This document shows, piece after piece, positions 63,742 to 64,000 of a stretch of DNA of 64,000 nucleotides; positions within the stretch are counted from its first letter, which is position 1, and every line of letters starts with the position of its first letter. Source of the DNA: Burkholderia sp. PAMC 26561 (lineage in GTDB: Bacteria; Pseudomonadota; Gammaproteobacteria; Burkholderiales; Burkholderiaceae); NCBI RefSeq assembly GCF_001557535.2, contig NZ_CP014308.1, positions 620,001 to 684,000 of the forward strand. Direction: 5' to 3'. A program made the translations under genes and the position numbers. Under the pieces are notes generated by a model. The model saw only the letters and a list, made by a program, of their open reading frames with translations, had not been told where the DNA came from and made no database searches.

Positions 63742-64000
63742 TCAGAGCAAAACCATTTGTTGCAAGAGTTCCAACGCCGTGGTTTCATTCAAATGACCCG
63801 TCCGCGCCTTCGCAGCAATTGTCTTCAGCAATGCTTCAGCGATGGGTGGAATGCCACGCAGATGAGCAAGGTCGCTTGCTACTGAAAGCGAAAACGCTTC
63901 GTTAGCCAAATCTTCCTTGGTACTCGACAATTGGTTAAACTGGTCTGCAACCTCAACCTGTTCAACGGGTGGTTTAAGTAAGGGTGCAGCCGCCATCGCA
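63742..64000 (-). CDS. XRE-like protein of the H-NS cassette, copy 2 (partial)
   Basis: The last 84 residues or so are in the window: SVASDLAHLRGIPPIAEALL then KTIAAKARTGHLNETTALEL, nearly the same as the end of copy 1 (27744). The N-terminal helix-turn-helix lies beyond the window. It keeps the convergent orientation to the Sel1-like gene, so the whole three-gene cassette was duplicated. Confidence 0.75.
   Translation of the reverse strand, partial: AMAAAPLLKPPVEQVEVADQFNQLSSTKEDLANEAFSLSVASDLAHLRGIPPIAEALLKTIAAKARTGHLNETTALELLQQMVLL

Overview
The window looks like part of a multireplicon beta-proteobacterium of the Burkholderia / Paraburkholderia / Caballeronia group. The reasons are protein style and gene content: H-NS-like proteins with lysine/alanine-rich tails, an sdhCDAB-sdhE cluster, an Old Yellow Enzyme reductase, IS66 and IS21 elements, a DUF1488 protein and many small proteins of a Burkholderia type. 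The mix of intact operons, truncated gene relics and insertion sequences suggests a secondary chromosome, megaplasmid or large accessory region. This is inference; no replication or partition gene is visible.

Layout. 0-6.4 kb: the end of a YqjE/YqjK-like pair, a glycine-rich secreted protein, a truncated GGDEF-EAL relic, a SET-domain protein, an orphan HExxH protein and several small proteins. 6.4-16.4 kb: a catabolic operon for beta-galactosides (ABC importer, GH42 and GH35 beta-galactosidases) facing a divergent LacI-type regulator, with two identical-core palindromic operators between them. 16.8-24.7 kb: a cell-wall enzyme cluster: three lipoproteins on the minus strand (one class-C beta-lactamase fold, two PBP4-type carboxypeptidases), a divergent beta-lactamase-fold lipoprotein that has lost its catalytic residues, and a papain-like protease with a Gly/Ser-rich insert. 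25.4-30 kb: nucleoid-associated genes (double-domain H-NS, Sel1-like protein, two XRE-like proteins, DUF1488, HU). 30.9-34.3 kb: an autotransporter. 35-38.7 kb: a DapB-like dehydrogenase, an AAA/STAND ATPase and a LysR relic. 39.4-44 kb: sdhE-B-A-D-C and a divergent LysR regulator with a visible T-N11-A dyad between them. 44-46 kb: small secreted proteins.

46-52.4 kb is a nest of transposons. An IS21-family istA gene is split by two complete IS66-family elements, each with terminal inverted repeats and an exact 8-bp target duplication; older IS66 fragments lie beside them. The IS21 end carries six 25-bp tandem repeats. 52.7-58 kb holds small genes, including one behind a near-consensus LexA box, and nemA. 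58.3-61.3 kb is an operon of three glycosyltransferases. From 61.4 kb to the end the H-NS / Sel1-like / XRE cassette of 25.4-28.6 kb appears again as a diverged second copy, in which the Sel1-like gene is broken by two frameshifts.

I found no tRNA, rRNA or CRISPR array. The points most worth a second look are the duplicated H-NS cassette, the LexA-controlled small gene, the catalytically dead beta-lactamase-fold lipoprotein beside a set of active-looking cell-wall enzymes, and the reconstructed IS66-in-IS21 nest with its repeats.
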